64,000 nt of DNA. Source: Strongylocentrotus droebachiensis (taxonomy: Eukaryota; Echinodermata; Echinoidea; Camarodonta; Strongylocentrotidae). The stretch is from NCBI GenBank assembly GCA_035222895.1, contig JAVYIG010002216.1, positions 62,001 through 126,000 on the forward strand, in the 5' to 3' direction. Position 1 is the stretch's first letter; the number at the start of each line of letters is the position of its first letter. Below, in pieces: positions 30,801 to 45,800 of this stretch. A program made the position numbers and the translations under genes. The notes below the pieces were generated by a model that saw only the letters and a list, made by a program, of their open reading frames with translations, made no database searches and was not told where the DNA came from.

Positions 30801-33800
30801 TCTCGTCATGGCTCTCGTAATGGCTATCTCGTCATGGCTCTCGTAATGGCAATCTCGTCATGGCTTTCTCGTCATGTCTCTCTCGTCATGGCTCTCGTCA
30901 TGTCTCTCTCGTAATGGCTTTCTCGTAATGTCTCTTTCGTTTTGGCTCTCTCGTCATGTATCTCTCGTCATGTCTCTCTCGTCATGGCTTTCTCGTAATG
31001 TCTCTCTCGTTTTGGCTCTCTCGTCATGTATCTCTCGTCATGTCTCTCTCGTCATGGCTTTCTCGTAATGGCTTTCTCGTAATGTATCTCTCGTCATGTA
31101 TCTCTCGTAATGGCTCTCTCGTCATGTCTTTCTCGTAATGTCTCTCTCGTAATGGCTTTCTCGTAATGTCTCTCTCGTTTTGGCTCTCTCGTCATGTATC
31201 TCTCGTCATGTATCTCTCGTCATGTCTCTCTCGTCATGGCTCTCGTAATGGCTCTCTCGTCATATCTCTCTCGTTTTGGCTCTCTCGTCATATCTCTCTC
31301 GTTTTGGCTCTCTCGTCATGTCTCTCTCGTAATGGCTATCTCGTCATGGCTCTCGTAATGGCTCTCGTCATGGCTCTCTCGTCATGTATCTCTCGTCATG
31401 TCTCTCTCGTCATGTCTTTCTCGTAATGTCTCTCTCGTAATGGCTTTCTCGTAATGTCTCTCTCGTAATGGCTATCTCGTCATGGCTCTAGTAATGGCTC
31501 TCGTCATGTCTCTCTCGTAATGGCTTTCTCGTAATGTCTCTCTCGTTTTGGCTCTCTCGTCATGTATCTCTCGTCATGTCTCTCTCGTCATGTCTTTCTC
31601 GTAATGTCTCTCTCGTAATGGCTTTCTCGTAATGTCTCTCTCGTTTTGGCTCTCTCGTCATGTCTCTCTCTTCATGGCTCTCGTAATGGCTCTCTCGTCA
31701 TATCTCTCTCGTTTTGGCTCTCTCGTCATGTCTCTCTCGTCATGGCTCTCGTAATGTCTCTCTCGTAATGGCTATCTCGTCATGGCTCTCGTACGTAATG
31801 GCAATCTCGTCATGGCTCTCGTCATGTCTCTCTCGTCATGTCTTTCTCGTCATGTCTCTCTCGTCATGGCTCTCGTCATGTCTCTCTCGTAATGGCTTTC
31901 TCGTAATGTCTCTTTCGTTTTGGCTCTCTCGTCATGTATCTCTCGTCATGTCTCTCTCGTCATGGCTTTCTCGTAATGTCTCTCTCGTTTTGGCTCTCTC
32001 GTCATGTATCTCTCGTCATGTCTCTCTCGTCATGGCTTTCTCGTAATGGCTTTCTCGTAATGTATCTCTCGTCATGTATCTCTCGTCATGTCTCTCTCGT
32101 CATGTCTTTCTCGTAATGTCTCTCTCGTAATGGCTTTCTCGTAATGTCTCTCTCGTTTTGGCTCTCTCGTCATGTATCTCTCGTCATGTATCTCTCGTCA
32201 TGTATCTCTCGTCATGTCTCTCTCGTCATGTCTCTCTCGTAATTGCTATCTCGTAATGTCTCTCTCGTAATGGCTCTCTCGTCATGTTTCTCTCGTCATG
32301 GCTCTCTCGTCATGTTTCTCTCGTCATGGCTCTCGTCATGTCTCTCACGTAATGGCTTTCTCGTAATGTATCTCTCGTCATGTATCTCTCGTCATGTCTC
32401 TCTCGTCATGTATCTCTCGTCATGTCTCTCTCGTAATGGCTTTCTCGTAATGTCTCTCTCGTTTTTGCTCTCTCGTCATGTCTCTCTCGTAATGGCTATC
32501 TCGTCATGGCTCTCGTAATGGCTCTCGTCATGTCTCTCTCGTAATGGCTTTCTCGTAATGTCTCTCTCGTTTTGGCTCTCTTGTCATGTATCTCTCGTCA
32601 TGTATCTCTCGTCATGTCTCTCTCGTCATATCTCTCTCGTTTTGGCTCTCTCGTCATGTCTCTCTCGTAATGGCTATCTCGTCATGGCTCTCGTAATGGC
32701 TCTCGTCATATCTCTCTCGTTTTGGCTCTCTCGTCATGTCTCTCTCGTAATGGCTATCTCGTCATGGCTCTCGTAATGGCTCTCGTCATGTCTCTCTCGT
32801 AATGGCTTTCTCGTAATGTCTCTCTCGTTTTGGCTCTCTCGTCATGTATCTCTCGTCATGTCTCTCTCGTCATGTATCTCTCGTCATGTATCTCTCGTCA
32901 TGTCTCTCTCGTCATGGCTCTCGTAATGGCTCTCTCGTCATATCTCTCTCGTTTTGGCTCTCTCGTCATGTGTCTCTCGTAATGGCTATCTCGTCGTGGC
33001 TCTCGTAATGGCTCTCGTCATGGCTCTCTCGTCATGTATCTCTCGTCATGTCTCTCTCGTCATGTCTTTCTCGTAATGTCTCTCGTCATGTCTCTCTCGT
33101 AATGGCTTTCTCGTAATGTCTCTCTCGTTTTGGCTCTCTCGTCATGTATCTCTCGTCATGTCTCTCTCGTCATGTCTCTCTCGTAATGGCTATCTCGTCA
33201 TGGCTCTCGTAATGGCTCTCGTCATGTCTCTCTCGTAATGGCTTTCTCGTAATGTCTCTCTCGTTTTGGCTCTCTTGTCATGTATCTCTCGTCATGTATC
33301 TCTCGTCATGTCTCTCTCGTCATATCTCTCTCGTTTTGGCTCTCTCGTCATGTCTCTCTCGTAATGGCTATCTCGTCATGGCTCTCGTAATGGCTCTCGT
33401 CATATCTCTCTCGTTTTGGCTCTCTCGTCATCTCTCTCTCGTAATGGCTATCTCGTCATGGCTCTCGTAATGGCTCTCGTCATGTCTCTCTCGTAATGGC
33501 TTTCTCGTAATGTCTCTCTCGTTTTGGCTCTCTCGTCATGTATCTCTCGTCATGTCTCTCTCGTCATGTATCTCTCGTCATGTATCTCTCGTCATGTCTC
33601 TCTCGTCATGGCTCTCGTAATGGCTCTCTCGTCATATCTCTCTCGTTTTGGCTCTCTCGTCATGTGTCTCTCGTAATGGCTATCTCGTCGTGGCTCTCGT
33701 AATGGCTCTCGTCATGGCTCTCTCGTCATGTATCTCTCGTCATGTCTCTCTCGTCATGTCTTTCTCGTAATGTCTCTCGTCATGTCTCTCTCGTAATGGC

Positions 33801-36800
33801 TTTCTCGTAATGTCTCTCTCGTTTTGGCTCTCTCGTCATGTATCTCTCGTCATGTCTCTCTCGTCATGTCTTTCTCGTAATGTCTCTCTCGTAATGGCTA
33901 TCTCGTCATGGCTCTCGTAATGGCTATCTCGTCATGGCTCTCGTAATGGCAATCTCGTCATGGCTTTCTCGTCATGTCTCTCTCGTCATGGCTCTCGTCA
34001 TGTCTCTCTCGTAATGGCTTTCTCGTAATGTCTCTTTCGTTTTGGCTCTCTCGTCATGTATCTCTCGTCATGTCTCTCTCGTCATGGCTTTCTCGTAATG
34101 TCTCTCTCGTTTTGGCTCTCTCGTCATGTATCTCTCGTCATGTCTCTCTCGTCATGGCTTTCTCGTAATGGCTTTCTCGTAATGTATCTCTCGTCATGTA
34201 TCTCTCGTAATGGCTCTCTCGTCATGTCTTTCTCGTAATGTCTCTCTCGTAATGGCTTTCTCGTAATGTCTCTCTCGTTTTGGCTCTCTCGTCATGTATC
34301 TCTCGTCATGTATCTCTCGTCATGTCTCTCTCGTCATGGCTCTCGTAATGGCTCTCTCGTCATATCTCTCTCGTTTTGGCTCTCTCGTCATATCTCTCTC
34401 GTTTTGGCTCTCTCGTCATGTCTCTCTCGTAATGGCTATCTCGTCATGGCTCTCGTAATGGCTCTCGTCATGGCTCTCTCGTCATGTATCTCTCGTCATG
34501 TCTCTCTCGTCATGTCTTTCTCGTAATGTCTCTCTCGTAATGGCTTTCTCGTAATGTCTCTCTCGTAATGGCTATCTCGTCATGGCTCTAGTAATGGCTC
34601 TCGTCATGTCTCTCTCGTAATGGCTTTCTCGTAATGTCTCTCTCGTTTTGGCTCTCTCGTCATGTATCTCTCGTCATGTCTCTCTCGTCATGTCTTTCTC
34701 GTAATGTCTCTCTCGTAATGGCTTTCTCGTAATGTCTCTCTCGTTTTGGCTCTCTCGTCATGTCTCTCTCTTCATGGCTCTCGTAATGGCTCTCTCGTCA
34801 TATCTCTCTCGTTTTGGCTCTCTCGTCATGTCTCTCTCGTCATGGCTCTCGTCATGTCTCTCTCGTAATGTCTTTCTCGTCATGTCTCTCTCGTCATGGC
34901 TCTCGTCATGTCTCTCTCGTAATGGCTTTCTCGTAATGTCTCTCTCGTTTTGGCTCTCTCGTCATGTATTTCTCGTCATGTCTCTCTCGTAATTGCTAGC
35001 TCGTAATGTCTCTCTCGTAATGGCTCTCTCGTCATGTTTCTCTCGTCATGGCTCTCGTCATGTCTCTCTCGTAATGGCTTTCTCGTAATGTATCTCTCGT
35101 CATGTATCTCTCGTCATGTCTCTCTCGTAATGGCTTTCTCGTAATGTCTCTCTCGTTTTTGCTCTCTCGTCATGTCTCTCTCGTAATGGCTATCTCGTCA
35201 TGGCTCTCGTAATGGCTCTCGTCATGTCTCTCTCGTAATGGCTTTCTCGTAATGTCTCTCTCGTTTTGGCTCTCTTGTCATGTATCTCTCGTCATGTATC
35301 TCTCGTCATGTCTCTCTCGTCATATCTCTCTCGTTTTGGCTCTCTCGTCATGTCTCTCTCGTAATGGCTATCTCGTCATGGCTCTCGTAATGGCTCTCGT
35401 CATATCTCTCTCGTTTTGGCTCTCTCGTCATGTCTCTCTCGTAATGGCTATCTCGTCATGGCTCTCGTAATGGCTCTCGTCATGTCTCTCTCGTAATGGC
35501 TTTCTCGTAATGTCTCTCTCGTTTTGGCTCTCTCGTCATGTATCTCTCGTCATGTCTCTCTCGTCATGTATCTCTCGTCATGTATCTCTCGTCATGTCTC
35601 TCTCGTCATGGCTCTCGTAATGGCTCTCTCGTCATATCTCTCTCGTTTTGGCTCTCTCGTCATGTGTCTCTCGTAATGGCTATCTCGTCGTGGCTCTCGT
35701 AATGGCTCTCGTCATGGCTCTCTCGTCATGTATCTCTCGTCATGTCTCTCTCGTCATGTCTTTCTCGTAATGTCTCTCGTCATGTCTCTCTCGTAATGGC
35801 TTTCTCGTAATGTCTCTCTCGTTTTGGCTCTCTCGTCATGTATCTCTCGTCATGTCTCTCTCGTCATGTCTTTCTCGTAATGTCTCTCTCGTAATGGCTC
35901 TCGTAATGGCAATCTCGTCATGGCTCTCGTCATGTCTCTCTCGTCATGTCTTTCTCGTCATGTCTCTCTCGTCATGGCTCTCGTCATGTCTCTCTCGTAA
36001 TGGCTTTCTCGTAATGTCTCTTTCGTTTTGGCTCTCTCGTCATGTATCTCTCGTCATGTCTCTCTCGTCATGGCTTTCTCGTAATGTCTCTCTCGTTTTG
36101 GCTCTCTCGTCATGTATCTCTCGTCATGTCTCTCTCGTCATGGCTTTCTCGTAATGGCTTTCTCGTAATGTATCTCTCGTCATGTATCTCTCGTCATGTC
36201 TCTCTCGTCATGGCTTTCTCGTAATGGCTTTCTCGTAATGTATCTCTCGTCATGTATCTCTCGTCATGTCTCTCTCGTCATGTCTTTCTCGTAATGTCTC
36301 TCTCGTAATGGCTTTCTCGTAATGTCTCTCTCGTTTTGGCTCTCTCGTCATGTCTCTCTCGTAATGGCCTTCTCGTCATGGCTCTCGTAATGGCTCTCGT
36401 CATGGCTCTCTCGTCATGTATCTCTCGTCATGTCTCTCTCGTCATGTCTTTCTCGTAATGTCTCTCTCGTAATGGCTTTCTCGTAATGTCTCTCTCGTAA
36501 TGGCTATCTCGTCATGGCGCTCGTAATGGCTCTCGTCATGTCTCTCTCGTAATGGCTTTCTCGTAATGTCTCTCTCGTTTTGGCTCTCTCGTCATGTATC
36601 TCTCGTCATGTCTCTCTCGTCATGTCTTTCTCGTAATGTCTCTCTCGTAATGGCTTTCTCGTAATGTCTCTCTCGTTTTGGCTCTCTCGTCATTTCTCTC
36701 TCGTCATGGCTCTCGTAATGGCTCTCTCGTCATGTTTCTCTCGTCATGGCTCTCGTCATGTCTCTCTCGTAATGGCTTTCTCGTAATGTCTCTCTCGTTT

Positions 36801-39800
36801 TGGCTCTCTCGTCATGTATCTCTCGTCATGTCTCTCTCGTAATGGCTATCTCGTCATGGCTCTCGTAATGGCTCTCGTCATGTCTCTCTCGTAATGGCTT
36901 TCTCGTAATGTCTCTCTCGTTTTGGCTCTCTCGTCATGTATCTCTCGTCATGTCTCTCTCGTCATGGCTTTCTCGTAATGTCTCTCTCGTTTTGGCTCTC
37001 TCGTCATGTATCTCTCGTCATGTCTCTCTCGTCATGTCTTTCTCGTCATGTCTCTCTCGTAATGGCTCTCGTCATGTCTCTCTCGTAATGGCTTTCTCGT
37101 AATGTCTCTCTCGTTTTGGCTCTCTCGTCATGTATCTCTCGTCATTGTCTCTCTCGTCACGTCTTTCTCGTAATGTCTCTCTCGTAATGGCTTTCTCGTA
37201 ATGTCTCTCTCGTAATGGCTATCTCGTCATGGCTCTCGTAATGGCTATCTCGTCATGGCTCTCGTCATGTCTCTCTCGTCATGTCTTTCTCGTCATGTCT
37301 CTCTCGTCATGGCTCTCGTCATGTCTCTCTCGTAAATGCTTTCTCGTAATGTCTCTCTCGTTTTGGCTCTCTCGTCATGTATCTCTCGTCATGTCTCTCT
37401 CGTAATTGCTATCTCGTCATGGCTCTCGTAATGGCTCTCGTCATGTCTCTCTCGTCATGTCTTTCTCGTAATGTCTCTCGTCATGCCTCTCTTGTAATGG
37501 CTTTCTCGTAATGTCTCTCTCGTTTTGGCTCTCTCGTCATGTATCTCTCGTCATGTCTCTCTCGTCATGTCTTTCTCGTAATGTCTCTCTCGTAATGGCT
37601 ATCTCGTCATGGCTCTCGTAATGGCAATCTCGTCATGGCTCTCGTCATGTCTCTCTCGTCATGTCTTTCTCGTCATGTCTCTCTCGTCATGGCTCTCGTC
37701 ATGTCTCTCTCGTAATGGCTTTCTCGTAATGTCTCTTTCGTTTTGGCTCTCTCGTCATGTATCTCTCGTCATGTCTCTCTCGTCATGGCTTTCTCGTAAT
37801 GTCTCTCTCGTAATGGCTCTCTCGTCATGTTTCTCTCGTCATGGCTCTCGTCATGTCTCTCTCGTAATGGCTTTCTCGTAATGTATCTCTCGTCATGTAT
37901 CTCTCGTTATGTCTCTCTCGTCATGTATCTCTCGTCATGTCTCTCTCGTAATGGCTTTCTCGTAATGTCTCTCTCGTTTTTGCTCTGTCGTCATGTCTCT
38001 CTCGTAATGGCTATCTCGTCATGGCTCTCGTAATGGCTCTCGTCATGTGTATCTCGTAATGGCTTTCTCGTAATGTCTCTCTCGTTTTGGCTCTCTCGTC
38101 ATGTATCTCTCGTCATGTCTCTCTCGTCATGTATCTCTCGTCATGTATCTCTCGTCATGTCTCTCTTGTCATGTCTTTCTCGTAATGTCTCTCTCGTCAT
38201 GGCTCTCGTAATGGCTCTCGTCATGTGTATCTCGTAATGGCTTTCTCGTAATGTCTCTCTCGTTTTGGCTCTCTCGTCATGTGTCTCTCGTAATGGCTAT
38301 CTCGTCGTGGCTCTCGTAATGGCTCTCGTCATGGCTCTCTCGTCATGTATCTCTCGTCATGTCTCTCTCGTCATGTCTTTCTCGTAATGTCTCTCGTCAT
38401 GTCTCTCTCGTAATGGCTTTCTCGTAATGTCTCTCTCGTTTTGGCTCTCTCGTCATGTATCTCTCGTCATGTCTCTCTCGTCATGTCTTTCTCGTAATGT
38501 CTCTCTCGTAATGGCTCTCGTAATGGCAATCTCGTCATGGCTCTCGTCATGTCTCTCTCGTCATGTCTTTCTCGTCATGTCTCTCTCGTCATGGCTCTCG
38601 TCATGTCTCTCTCGTAATGGCTTTCTCGTAATGTCTCTTTCGTTTTGGCTCTCTCGTCATGTATCTCTCGTCATGTCTCTCTCGTCATGGCTTTCTCGTA
38701 ATGTCTCTCTCGTTTTGGCTCTCTCGTCATGTATCTCTCGTCATGTCTCTCTCGTCATGGCTTTCTCGTAATGGCTTTCTCGTAATGTATCTCTCGTCAT
38801 GTATCTCTCGTCATGTCTCTCTCGTCATGGCTTTCTCGTAATGGCTTTCTCGTAATGTATCTCTCGTCATGTATCTCTCGTCATGTCTCTCTCGTCATGT
38901 CTTTCTCGTAATGTCTCTCTCGTAATGGCTTTCTCGTAATGTCTCTCTCGTTTTGGCTCTCTCGTCATGTATCTCTCGTCATGTATCTCTCGTCATGTCT
39001 CTCTCGTCATGGCTCTCGTAATGGCTCTCTCGTCATATCTCTCTCGTTTTGGCTCTCTCGTCATGTCTCTCTCGTAATGGCCTTCTCGTCATGGCTCTCG
39101 TAATGGCTCTCGTCATGGCTCTCTCGTCATGTATCTCTCGTCATGTCTCTCTCGTCATGTCTTTCTCGTAATGTCTCTCTCGTAATGGCTTTCTCGTAAT
39201 GTCTCTCTCGTAATGGCTATCTCGTCATGGCGCTCGTAATGGCTCTCGTCATGTCTCTCTCGTAATGGCTTTCTCGTAATGTCTCTCTCGTTTTGGCTCT
39301 CTCGTCATGTATCTCTCGTCATGTCTCTCTCGTCATGTCTTTCTCGTAATGTCTCTCTCGTAATGGCTTTCTCGTAATGTCTCTCTCGTTTTGGCTCTCT
39401 CGTCATTTCTCTCTCGTCATGGCTCTCGTAATGGCTCTCTCGTCATGTTTCTCTCGTCATGGCTCTCGTCATGTCTCTCTCGTAATGGCTTTCTCGTAAT
39501 GTCTCTCTCGTTTTGGCTCTCTCGTCATGTATCTCTCGTCATGTCTCTCTCGTAATGGCTATCTCGTCATGGCTCTCGTAATGGCTCTCGTCATGTCTCT
39601 CTCGTAATGGCTTTCTCGTAATGTCTCTCTCGTTTTGGCTCTCTCGTCATGTATCTCTCGTCATGTCTCTCTCGTCATGGCTTTCTCGTAATGTCTCTCT
39701 CGTTTTGGCTCTCTCGTCATGTATCTCTCGTCATGTCTCTCTCGTCATGTCTTTCTCGTCATGTCTCTCTCGTAATGGCTCTCGTCATGTCTCTCTCGTA

Positions 39801-42800
39801 ATGGCTTTCTCGTAATGTCTCTCTCGTTTTGGCTCTCTCGTCATGTATCTCTCGTCATTGTCTCTCTCGTCACGTCTTTCTCGTAATGTCTCTCTCGTAA
39901 TGGCTTTCTCGTAATGTCTCTCTCGTAATGGCTATCTCGTCATGGCTCTCGTAATGGCTATCTCGTCATGGCTCTCGTCATGTCTCTCTCGTCATGTCTT
40001 TCTCGTCATGTCTCTCTCGTCATGGCTCTCGTCATGTCTCTCTCGTAAATGCTTTCTCGTAATGTCTCTCTCGTTTTGGCTCTCTCGTCATGTATCTCTC
40101 GTCATGTCTCTCTCGTAATTGCTATCTCGTCATGGCTCTCGTAATGGCTCTCGTCATGTCTCTCTCGTCATGTCTTTCTCGTAATGTCTCTCGTCATGCC
40201 TCTCTTGTAATGGCTTTCTCGTAATGTCTCTCTCGTTTTGGCTCTCTCGTCATGTATCTCTCGTCATGTCTCTCTCGTCATGTCTTTCTCGTAATGTCTC
40301 TCTCGTAATGGCTATCTCGTCATGGCTCTCGTAATGGCAATCTCGTCATGGCTCTCGTCATGTCTCTCTCGTCATGTCTTTCTCGTCATGTCTCTCTCGT
40401 CATGGCTCTCGTCATGTCTCTCTCGTAATGGCTTTCTCGTAATGTCTCTTTCGTTTTGGCTCTCTCGTCATGTATCTCTCGTCATGTCTCTCTCGTCATG
40501 GCTTTCTCGTAATGTCTCTCTCGTAATGGCTCTCTCGTCATGTTTCTCTCGTCATGGCTCTCGTCATGTCTCTCTCGTAATGGCTTTCTCGTAATGTATC
40601 TCTCGTCATGTATCTCTCGTTATGTCTCTCTCGTCATGTATCTCTCGTCATGTCTCTCTCGTAATGGCTTTCTCGTAATGTCTCTCTCGTTTTTGCTCTG
40701 TCGTCATGTCTCTCTCGTAATGGCTATCTCGTCATGGCTCTCGTAATGGCTCTCGTCATGTGTATCTCGTAATGGCTTTCTCGTAATGTCTCTCTCGTTT
40801 TGGCTCTCTCGTCATGTATCTCTCGTCATGTCTCTCTCGTCATGTATCTCTCGTCATGTATCTCTCGTCATGTCTCTCTTGTCATGTCTTTCTCGTAATG
40901 TCTCTCTCGTCATGGCTCTCGTAATGGCTCTCGTCATGTGTATCTCGTAATGGCTTTCTCGTAATGTCTCTCTCGTTTTGGCTCTCTCGTCATGTATCTC
41001 TCGTCATGTCTCTCTCGTCATGTATCTCTCGTCATGTATCTCTCGTCATGTCTCTCTTGTCATGTCTTTCTCGTAATGTCTCTCTCGTAATGGCTTTCTC
41101 GTAATGTCTCTCTCGTTTTTGCTCTCTCGTCATGTCTCTCTCGTCATGGCTCTCGTAATGGCTCTCTCGTCATATCTCTCTCGTTTTGGCTCTCTCGTCA
41201 TGTCTCTCTCGTCATGGCTCTCGTCATGTCTCTCTCGTAATGTCTTTCTCGTCATGTCTCTCTCGTCATGGCTCTCGTCATGTCTCTCTCGTAATGGCTT
41301 TCTCGTAATGTCTCTCTCGTTTTGGCTCTCTCGTCATGTATTTCTCGTCATGTCTCTCTCGTAATTGCTGTCTCGTAATGTCTCTCTCGTAATGGCTCTC
41401 TCGTCATGTTTCTCTCGTCATGGCTCTCTCGTCATGTTTCTCTCGTCATGGCTCTCGTCATGTCTCTCACGTAATGGCTTTCTCGTAATGTATCTCTCGT
41501 CATGTATCTCTCGTCATGTCTCTCTCGTCATGTATCTCTCGTCATGTCTCTCTCGTAATGGCTTTCTCGTAATGTCTCTCTCGTTTTTGCTCTCTCGTCA
41601 TGTCTCTCTCGTAATGGCTATCTCGTCATGGCTCTCGTAATGGCTCTCGTCATGTCTCTCTCGTAATGGCTTTCTCGTAATGTCTCTCTCGTTTTGGCTC
41701 TCTTGTCATGTATCTCTCGTCATGTATCTCTCGTCATGTCTCTCTCGTCATATCTCTCTCGTTTTGGCTCTCTCGTCATGTCTCTCTCGTAATGGCTATC
41801 TCGTCATGGCTCTCGTAATGGCTCTCGTCATATCTCTCTCGTTTTGGCTCTCTCGTCATGTCTCTCTCGTAATGGCTATCTCGTCATGGCTCTCGTAATG
41901 GCTCTCGTCATGTCTCTCTCGTAATGGCTTTCTCGTAATGTCTCTCTCGTTTTGGCTCTCTCGTCATGTATCTCTCGTCATGTCTCTCTCGTCATGTATC
42001 TCTCGTCATGTATCTCTCGTCATGTCTCTCTCGTCATGGCTCTCGTAATGGCTCTCTCGTCATATCTCTCTCGTTTTGGCTCTCTCGTCATGTGTCTCTC
42101 GTAATGGCTATCTCGTCGTGGCTCTCGTAATGGCTCTCGTCATGGCTCTCTCGTCATGTATCTCTCGTCATGTCTCTCTCGTCATGTCTTTCTCGTAATG
42201 TCTCTCGTCATGTCTCTCTCGTAATGGCTTTCTCGTAATGTCTCTCTCGTTTTGGCTCTCTCGTCATGTATCTCTCGTCATGTCTCTCTCGTCATGTCTC
42301 TCTCGTAATGGCTATCTCGTCATGGCTCTCGTAATGGCTCTCGTCATGTCTCTCTCGTAATGGCTTTCTCGTCATGTCTCTCTCGTAATGGCTATCTCGT
42401 CATGGCTCTCGTAATGGCTCTCGTCATATCTCTCTCGTTTTGGCTCTCTCGTCATGTCTCTCTCGTAATGGCTATCTCGTCATGGCTCTCGTAATGGCTC
42501 TCGTCATGTCTCTCTCGTAATGGCTTTCTCGTAATGTCTCTCTCGTTTTGGCTCTCTCGTCATGTATCTCTCGTCATGTCTCTCTCGTCATGTATCTCTC
42601 GTCATGTATCTCTCGTCATGTCTCTCTCGTCATGGCTCTCGTAATGGCTCTCTCGTCATATCTCTCTCGTTTTGGCTCTCTCGTCATGTGTCTCTCGTAA
42701 TGGCTATCTCGTCGTGGCTCTCGTAATGGCTCTCGTCATGGCTCTCTCGTCATGTATCTCTCGTCATGTCTCTCTCGTCATGTCTTTCTCGTAATGTCTC

Positions 42801-45800
42801 TCGTCATGTCTCTCTCGTAATGGCTTTCTCGTAATGTCTCTCTCGTTTTGGCTCTCTCGTCATGTATCTCTCGTCATGTCTCTCTCGTCATGTCTTTCTC
42901 GTAATGTCTCTCTCGTAATGGCTATCTCGTCATGGCTCTCGTAATGGCTATCTCGTCATGGCTCTCGTAATGGCAATCTCGTCATGGCTTTCTCGTCATG
43001 TCTCTCTCGTCATGGCTCTCGTCATGTCTCTCTCGTAATGGCTTTCTCGTAATGTCTCTTTCGTTTTGGCTCTCTCGTCATGTATCTCTCGTCATGTCTC
43101 TCTCGTCATGGCTTTCTCGTAATGTCTCTCTCGTTTTGGCTCTCTCGTCATGTATCTCTCGTCATGTCTCTCTCGTCATGGCTTTCTCGTAATGGCTTTC
43201 TCGTAATGTATCTCTCGTCATGTATCTCTCGTAATGGCTCTCTCGTCATGTCTTTCTCGTAATGTCTCTCTCGTAATGGCTTTCTCGTAATGTCTCTCTC
43301 GTTTTGGCTCTCTCGTCATGTATCTCTCGTCATGTATCTCTCGTCATGTCTCTCTCGTCATGGCTCTCGTAATGGCTCTCTCGTCATATCTCTCTCGTTT
43401 TGGCTCTCTCGTCATATCTCTCTCGTTTTGGCTCTCTCGTCATGTCTCTCTCGTAATGGCTATCTCGTCATGGCTCTCGTAATGGCTCTCGTCATGGCTC
43501 TCTCGTCATGTATCTCTCGTCATGTCTCTCTCGTCATGTCTTTCTCGTAATGTCTCTCTCGTAATGGCTTTCTCGTAATGTCTCTCTCGTAATGGCTATC
43601 TCGTCATGGCTCTAGTAATGGCTCTCGTCATGTCTCTCTCGTAATGGCTTTCTCGTAATGTCTCTCTCGTTTTGGCTCTCTCGTCATGTATCTCTCGTCA
43701 TGTCTCTCTCGTCATGTCTTTCTCGTAATGTCTCTCTCGTAATGGCTTTCTCGTAATGTCTCTCTCGTTTTGGCTCTCTCGTCATGTCTATCTCTTCATG
43801 GCTCTCGTAATGGCTCTCTCGTCATATCTCTCTCGTTTTGGCTCTCTCGTCATGTCTCTCTCGTCATGGCTCTCGTAATGTCTCTCTCGTAATGGCTATC
43901 TCGTCATGGCTCTCGTACGTAATGGCAATCTCGTCATGGCTCTCGTCATGTCTCTCTCGTCATGTCTTTCTCGTCATGTCTCTCTCGTCATGGCTCTCGT
44001 CATGTCTCTCTCGTAATGGCTTTCTCGTAATGTCTCTCTCGTTTTGGCTCTCTCGTCATGTATCTCTCGTCATGTCTCTCTCGTCATGTCTTTCTCGTAA
44101 TGTCTCTCTCGTAATGGCTTTCTCGTAATGTCTCTCTCGTTTTGGCTCTCTCGTCATTTCTCTCTCGTCATGGCTCTCGTAATGGCTCTCTCGTCATGTT
44201 TCTCTCGTCATGGCTCTCGTCATGTCTCTCTCGTAATGGCTTTCTCGTAATGTCTCTCTCGTTTTGGCTCTCTCGTCATGTATCTCTCGTCATGTCTCTC
44301 TCGTAATGGCTATCTCGTCATGGCTCTCGTAATGGCTCTCGTCATGTCTCTCTCGTAATGGCTTTCTCGTAATGTCTCTCTCGTTTTGGCTCTCTCGTCA
44401 TGTATCTCTCGTCATGTCTCTCTCGTCATGGCTTTCTCGTAATGTCTCTCTCGTTTTGGCTCTCTCGTCATGTATCTCTCGTCATGTCTCTCTCGTCATG
44501 TCTTTCTCGTCATGTCTCTCTCGTAATGGCTCTCGTCATGTCTCTCTCGTAATGGCTTTCTCGTAATGTCTCTCTCGTTTTGGCTCTCTCGTCATGTATC
44601 TCTCGTCATTGTCTCTCTCGTCACGTCTTTCTCGTAATGTCTCTCTCGTAATGGCTTTCTCGTAATGTCTCTCTCGTAATGGCTATCTCGTCATGGCTCT
44701 CGTAATGGCTATCTCGTCATGGCTCTCGTCATGTCTCTCTCGTCATGTCTTTCTCGTCATGTCTCTCTCGTCATGGCTCTCGTCATGTCTCTCTCGTAAA
44801 TGCTTTCTCGTAATGTCTCTCTCGTTTTGGCTCTCTCGTCATGTATCTCTCGTCATGTCTCTCTCGTAATTGCTATCTCGTCATGGCTCTCGTAATGGCT
44901 CTCGTCATGTCTCTCTCGTCATGTCTTTCTCGTAATGTCTCTCGTCATGCCTCTCTTGTAATGGCTTTCTCGTAATGTCTCTCTCGTTTTGGCTCTCTCG
45001 TCATGTATCTCTCGTCATGTCTCTCTCGTCATGTCTTTCTCGTAATGTCTCTCTCGTAATGGCTATCTCGTCATGGCTCTCGTAATGGCAATCTCGTCAT
45101 GGCTCTCGTCATGTCTCTCTCGTCATGTCTTTCTCGTCATGTCTCTCTCGTCATGGCTCTCGTCATGTCTCTCTCGTAATGGCTTTCTCGTAATGTCTCT
45201 TTCGTTTTGGCTCTCTCGTCATGTATCTCTCGTCATGTCTCTCTCGTCATGGCTTTCTCGTAATGTCTCTCTCGTAATGGCTCTCTCGTCATGTTTCTCT
45301 CGTCATGGCTCTCGTCATGTCTCTCTCGTAATGGCTTTCTCGTAATGTATCTCTCGTCATGTATCTCTCGTTATGTCTCTCTCGTCATGTATCTCTCGTC
45401 ATGTCTCTCTCGTAATGGCTTTCTCGTAATGTCTCTCTCGTTTTTGCTCTGTCGTCATGTCTCTCTCGTAATGGCTATCTCGTCATGGCTCTCGTAATGG
45501 CTCTCGTCATGTGTATCTCGTAATGGCTTTCTCGTAATGTCTCTCTCGTTTTGGCTCTCTCGTCATGTATCTCTCGTCATGTCTCTCTCGTCATGTATCT
45601 CTCGTCATGTATCTCTCGTCATGTCTCTCTTGTCATGTCTTTCTCGTAATGTCTCTCTCGTCATGGCTCTCGTAATGGCTCTCGTCATGTGTATCTCGTA
45701 ATGGCTTTCTCGTAATGTCTCTCTCGTTTTGGCTCTCTCGTCATGTGTCTCTCGTAATGGCTATCTCGTCGTGGCTCTCGTAATGGCTCTCGTCATGGCT